From Onchocerca volvulus (Eukaryota; Nematoda; Chromadorea; Rhabditida; Onchocercidae): a stretch of DNA of 64,000 bases. Positions 60,945-64,000 of this stretch are shown one piece after another. Below the pieces are notes generated by a model. That model was not told the DNA's origin. It saw only the letters and a program-made list of their open reading frames with translations, and made no database searches. The stretch spans positions 5,146,001-5,210,000 of the forward strand of contig HG738137.1 of NCBI GenBank assembly GCA_000499405.2. Reading direction: 5' to 3'. Both the position numbers and the translations under genes were made by a program. Within the stretch, counting starts at the first letter, position 1. Each line of letters begins with the position of its first letter.

Positions 60945-63860
60945 TTATTTCTTGTTCCCTAAGGTGTTTTCTAAAAATATTTCATTGGAGAGGGTTTCTT
61001 TTGGTGCCAACATTGCTTCTCGAAGTAAACAGTGTGAGCTAAAGCAGAATTTGCAACGACATGACAACTGTGACAATGCCCTACGACCCATCAAATGATT
61101 CTTGATCAATTCTGCAAAGCCATGTGCCAAAACCGGTGAAAATCCAGGTGGTGAAAGTAAATCGACACCCTGCAAATAATAAATTTACAAATATGAAAAT
61201 TGCAGAATGTAATCAGTTACACACACAGAGAGAGAGAGAGAGAACAAGTTTTTTGGGATAATTTTAATAATTTGCAAAGAAAACTATTAAATGTGAAGAC
61301 AAAGATAGCAAATTTCGCTTATAACATCAAAATGTTAATTTGGAACTAAAGACAATTTTTCTCCCAAGATTCACTCTCTGAAACAGCATCAAAAAATGGG
61401 GAAAAAAAAATCCAGTCTAACTACTGATTGCATTAGTGGTTTTTTAGAAAAAATTTGCATCAAATGCTAAGAAGAAAAATTACTGTCCACGACCTCATTC
61501 TGCACTTCGCAAGGTTACATAAAAGTTTTTGTTGTGCGGAACAATAGTAATAGGAGGGAAATGCAACCAGTTTACCTCATTTTGTAGAATATTTGGTAGC
61601 AGAATTTCGCTTTCGAAAGAAGGTATGAGTGATGCAATAGGCACAGCTAAAGTACGATATCGTTTCTCCCTTCTTAAGAAATATAACTGTAATTTAATGC
61701 TTTCCAAGGTTGTTACCGGCCATTGGTCCCAGCTGCTAAACCATGCAAGTTTCCAGGGCATAACTTCATTCAAATGTTCCATCAGAAGAAAACAAGTTGT
61801 CCAAACTTCTCGTTTATAGCCGATAGAGTTATAACCACGCTAGAATATAGCAAGTAACCTCAATAGAAATCCTATCAAAATTTTACGGGCGCGATCCGAA
61901 TAACTTATGAAGAATAACAGACAATTACCGAAACGGATTCATTGGATTTTTGAAAAGACCGTCACAAAACTAAAAAATCTTGACCCAGATGACTTCCCTT
62001 ATTTTTAGGTCAAAATGAAACCTATGTTGAGATATTTAAGTCATTTGCAACTCTCTCACATAAATTCAGTATGATTTGATCATTTTGACTTTTAGTCTTC
62101 TTTGCAGCTGAAATTAAAGCTACATGAAAAGAGGAGAAAAAGGTTCCCCATCTTTTTAGACTTTTTGTTCGCCGCATTAAATTAAAGGAGAAAGTTACAA
62201 AGTTATTATAGAAAAAAAAAACTGTAAAAGACAAACCATTTGTGGTGCGACAAAAAGTAAACTGTCGTGATTTTTTAGTTCGGCATACAGCAAATTACAC
62301 CAAAACTAAACTGTGAAGGAAAATTAGCAAATTTTTCCTGGAATCGGCCAATAAATTTCAATGAGTGCGTTAAATAAAAGCATTTTCATTAAATAAACAC
62401 AGTCACATACTCGACCTATGTTCTTGAAGATCTCATAAACTTATTTCCCAATACAATTTGGGCAAAAAGTTTTTTCCTAGTATTATGAGGTAGGATCTTT
62501 TCTAGAAATTTTGTCAAAACTAATGTATACCTTAAGGTAATGCTGGGCTAGAATGAACACAGATTTCAAGGGAACGATATCTATTGTTCACTCCAATCCA
62601 GCACTGACTCAGAAAAAATTGAGTTTAGATTTACATAGACTATGGAAGTAAACTAATGTAGTCCAAAAGAGAAAACACGAATCCTCAAATTTTTAAAAGG
62701 ATCAGCAACTTACACTAATAACAGCTGGATGATTACTCCACTGGTCAATAGTACTACAACGAAACGATACATGGGACATAGTTCTCACTCTATAATCCAT
62801 TAAGCCTACACCATCTTTTAACAGTGGTATTGTCTGCTCATCAAGAACTTTAACGGCAATATTTAACATCGTTCCCGTTTGAAAACATGAGTAATGTGGA
62901 TAGAGTGGTAATAAAATTAATCGTTGCATACCTCGCCTGGAAATAGCAAGATCATGTTCAATTACACAACATTTCAAATATACTAAAATTTGAAGATCTA
63001 ATTAAAATCGATCAAAGAAAAGTTTTCTTCGATTGAAGGACTGCAAAGATTTGAAAAATCAGAAGCAAAATCGTGTTCTAAATATAAAAAATCCATCTTA
63101 TTTATTGTAAATTGAAATCACCTTATCAAATCATTGATAACTCTCGGGATGGTTGGTTCTTCATAAAGAACTGCATGAATGCAGTAGAATGATCCATGTT
63201 CAGGAACTAATTCGTTCAAATATTCCTGCAGTATTCTCGAGTACGTACTGATAAGATTTGATAAGTTTTCGCTGTATTTGTAATTATCAACACAAAAATT
63301 AACTTTCTTCGCCAGTGGCCAATATAATCGTGTCACACGCCTTGAAATAAAAGGACTTTAAAACATGTTTTCTTCAAATTTTTAGGATGCGAGAGAAATA
63401 CTTCTGAATAAACTTCGTCTTTTTTTATTCCTCAAATTCAGTATCGTGCAAAAAAACTTCCTAACCTATAAAAGAGTATATGGAACTAATGAAAGTGGTC
63501 GAAGTGGTAGCAAAATGTATCACAACGCATCTCATGCACGACTAGTTCTAATAAAGATATCGAAAGTTTATGAAAATAAAGTTTGATCGAATTGAAACAT
63601 GCATACGAAGTAAGCCAGAGAGGTAATTTGTAGTAGTAATGAGAGCCTTCAGCCAAATGCTTTGTGGCATAATATGGTGTCCTTGGTTGTCCATGATGCA
63701 GCATCAATACTGCCGTTTTCGTCGTTTCTTGTTGAACAGTTTTGAGGTTTCCACCTATCGCCGAAATAGATCCGAATACATTTGAACTTGAACTGTTAAC
63801 TTTGAAACATTCAATATGACGCACAGAAAATAAGTTCCTGTTTAATGGCCATCTGGTCAT
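60945..63860 (-). CDS. Ferrochelatase-like protein, catalytic histidine motif lost, [2Fe-2S] cysteines kept
   Basis: Six exons (minus): 63860-63607, 63340-63122, 62936-62714, 62305-62237, 61839-61576, 61169-60945; 417 aa (human FECH 423), phases consistent. The start MTRWPLNRNLFSVRHIECFK looks like a mitochondrial presequence. The family is shown by KTAVLMLHHGQP, LILLPLYPHYSC, STIDQW and the region ending PWKLAWFSSW. Where ferrochelatase has FSAHSLPM with the catalytic histidine, this protein has FVAPQM (about 250-255). The SDHIETL segment bearing the second catalytic His and Glu is also replaced. Yet the cluster ligands are present: C175 in HYSC and CKFCFSSHC (382, 385, 390) with the C-x2-C-x4-C spacing of human C403/406/411. 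Nematodes lack haem synthesis, and such non-catalytic ferrochelatase-like proteins are described in nematodes. The first-exon donor (TTC|GTATGC) was chosen by phase and alignment. Confidence 0.92.
61217..61242. repeat. (CA)n(GA)n microsatellite in the last intron of the ferrochelatase-like gene
   Basis: ACACACACAGAGAGAGAGAG run between exons 5 and 6. Confidence 0.85.
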
Positions 63861-64000
63861 TCCCAATTTGCACTTAAATGAGTTCCAAGTACTAATATTT
63901 TAATTATCCGCAAGTTGAAATTGCAACAAGCCATGCGAAACTGAATAAAAGATAAGAAAAAAATCCAAAATAATGAAATATGACCTCAAATCAAATTGCG

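Noticed and set aside
62022..62234. A 70-codon minus frame ending in NDQIILNLCERVANDL, at first taken as a ferrochelatase exon
   Set aside because: No donor keeps phase with the next exon, and the exon at 61576-61839 (RGYNSIGYKREV...) already matches the required ferrochelatase segment. It is intronic.
1..64000. CRISPR arrays, rRNA genes, bacterial-type operons, endosymbiont insertions or retroelement ORFs
   Set aside because: Looked for on both strands; nothing with regular direct repeats, reverse-transcriptase motifs or bacterial gene density was found.

Overview
This is eukaryotic DNA from an AT-rich genome, almost certainly a nematode and most likely a clade III (spirurid/filarial-type) parasite. 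The evidence is about 30% GC by eye, many short to medium introns ending in TTTCAG or TTTTAG, and genes recognisable as nematode orthologues (LST-2, a MAGU-type MAGUK, NRBP, GUF1, a ferrochelatase-like protein). The species call is inference. I saw no bacterial operon, rRNA, CRISPR array, provirus or complete transposase gene.

Layout. At 106-312 (-) is the first exon of a membrane protein that runs off the left edge. At 4460-9868 (-) is a 16-exon protein with about 16 C2H2 fingers and a FOG/SALL-type N-terminal motif. At 11975-13947 (-) is a tetraspanin with a peripherin-like large loop. At 15558-19992 (-) is GUF1, the mitochondrial LepA/EF4 GTPase. At 21659-23226 (-) and 23552-24863 (-) are two short multi-exon genes I do not recognise. 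At 26700-32116 (+) is lst-2, an endosomal FYVE protein and the only convincing plus-strand gene. At 35811-41924 (-) is a PDZ-SH3-guanylate-kinase MAGUK. At 50299-55353 (-) is the pseudokinase NRBP. At 60945-63860 (-) is a ferrochelatase-like protein that has lost the catalytic motif but kept the iron-sulfur cysteines.

For each recognised gene I joined exons by requiring GT/GC-AG boundaries, matching phase, and continuity of the family alignment; coordinates are therefore manual models. All nine complete models close in frame from ATG to stop. The genes are functionally unrelated (transcription, membrane organisation, mitochondrial translation, endosomal EGFR-type signalling, cell polarity scaffold, trafficking pseudokinase, haem-related protein). 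Spacing of 1-9 kb gives little support for operons, except possibly the two small genes, which are 325 bp apart.

The stretches between genes are AT-rich and mostly featureless. They do contain several fold-back or inverted-repeat structures (10.35-10.65 kb, 43.82-43.90 kb, 47.34-47.38 kb, 59.78-59.86 kb), two short tandem duplications and some microsatellites. The most interesting items are the dead-catalytic ferrochelatase-like protein, the NuRD-type motif on a private first exon of the zinc-finger gene, and the three-copy fold-back element that is open on both strands.
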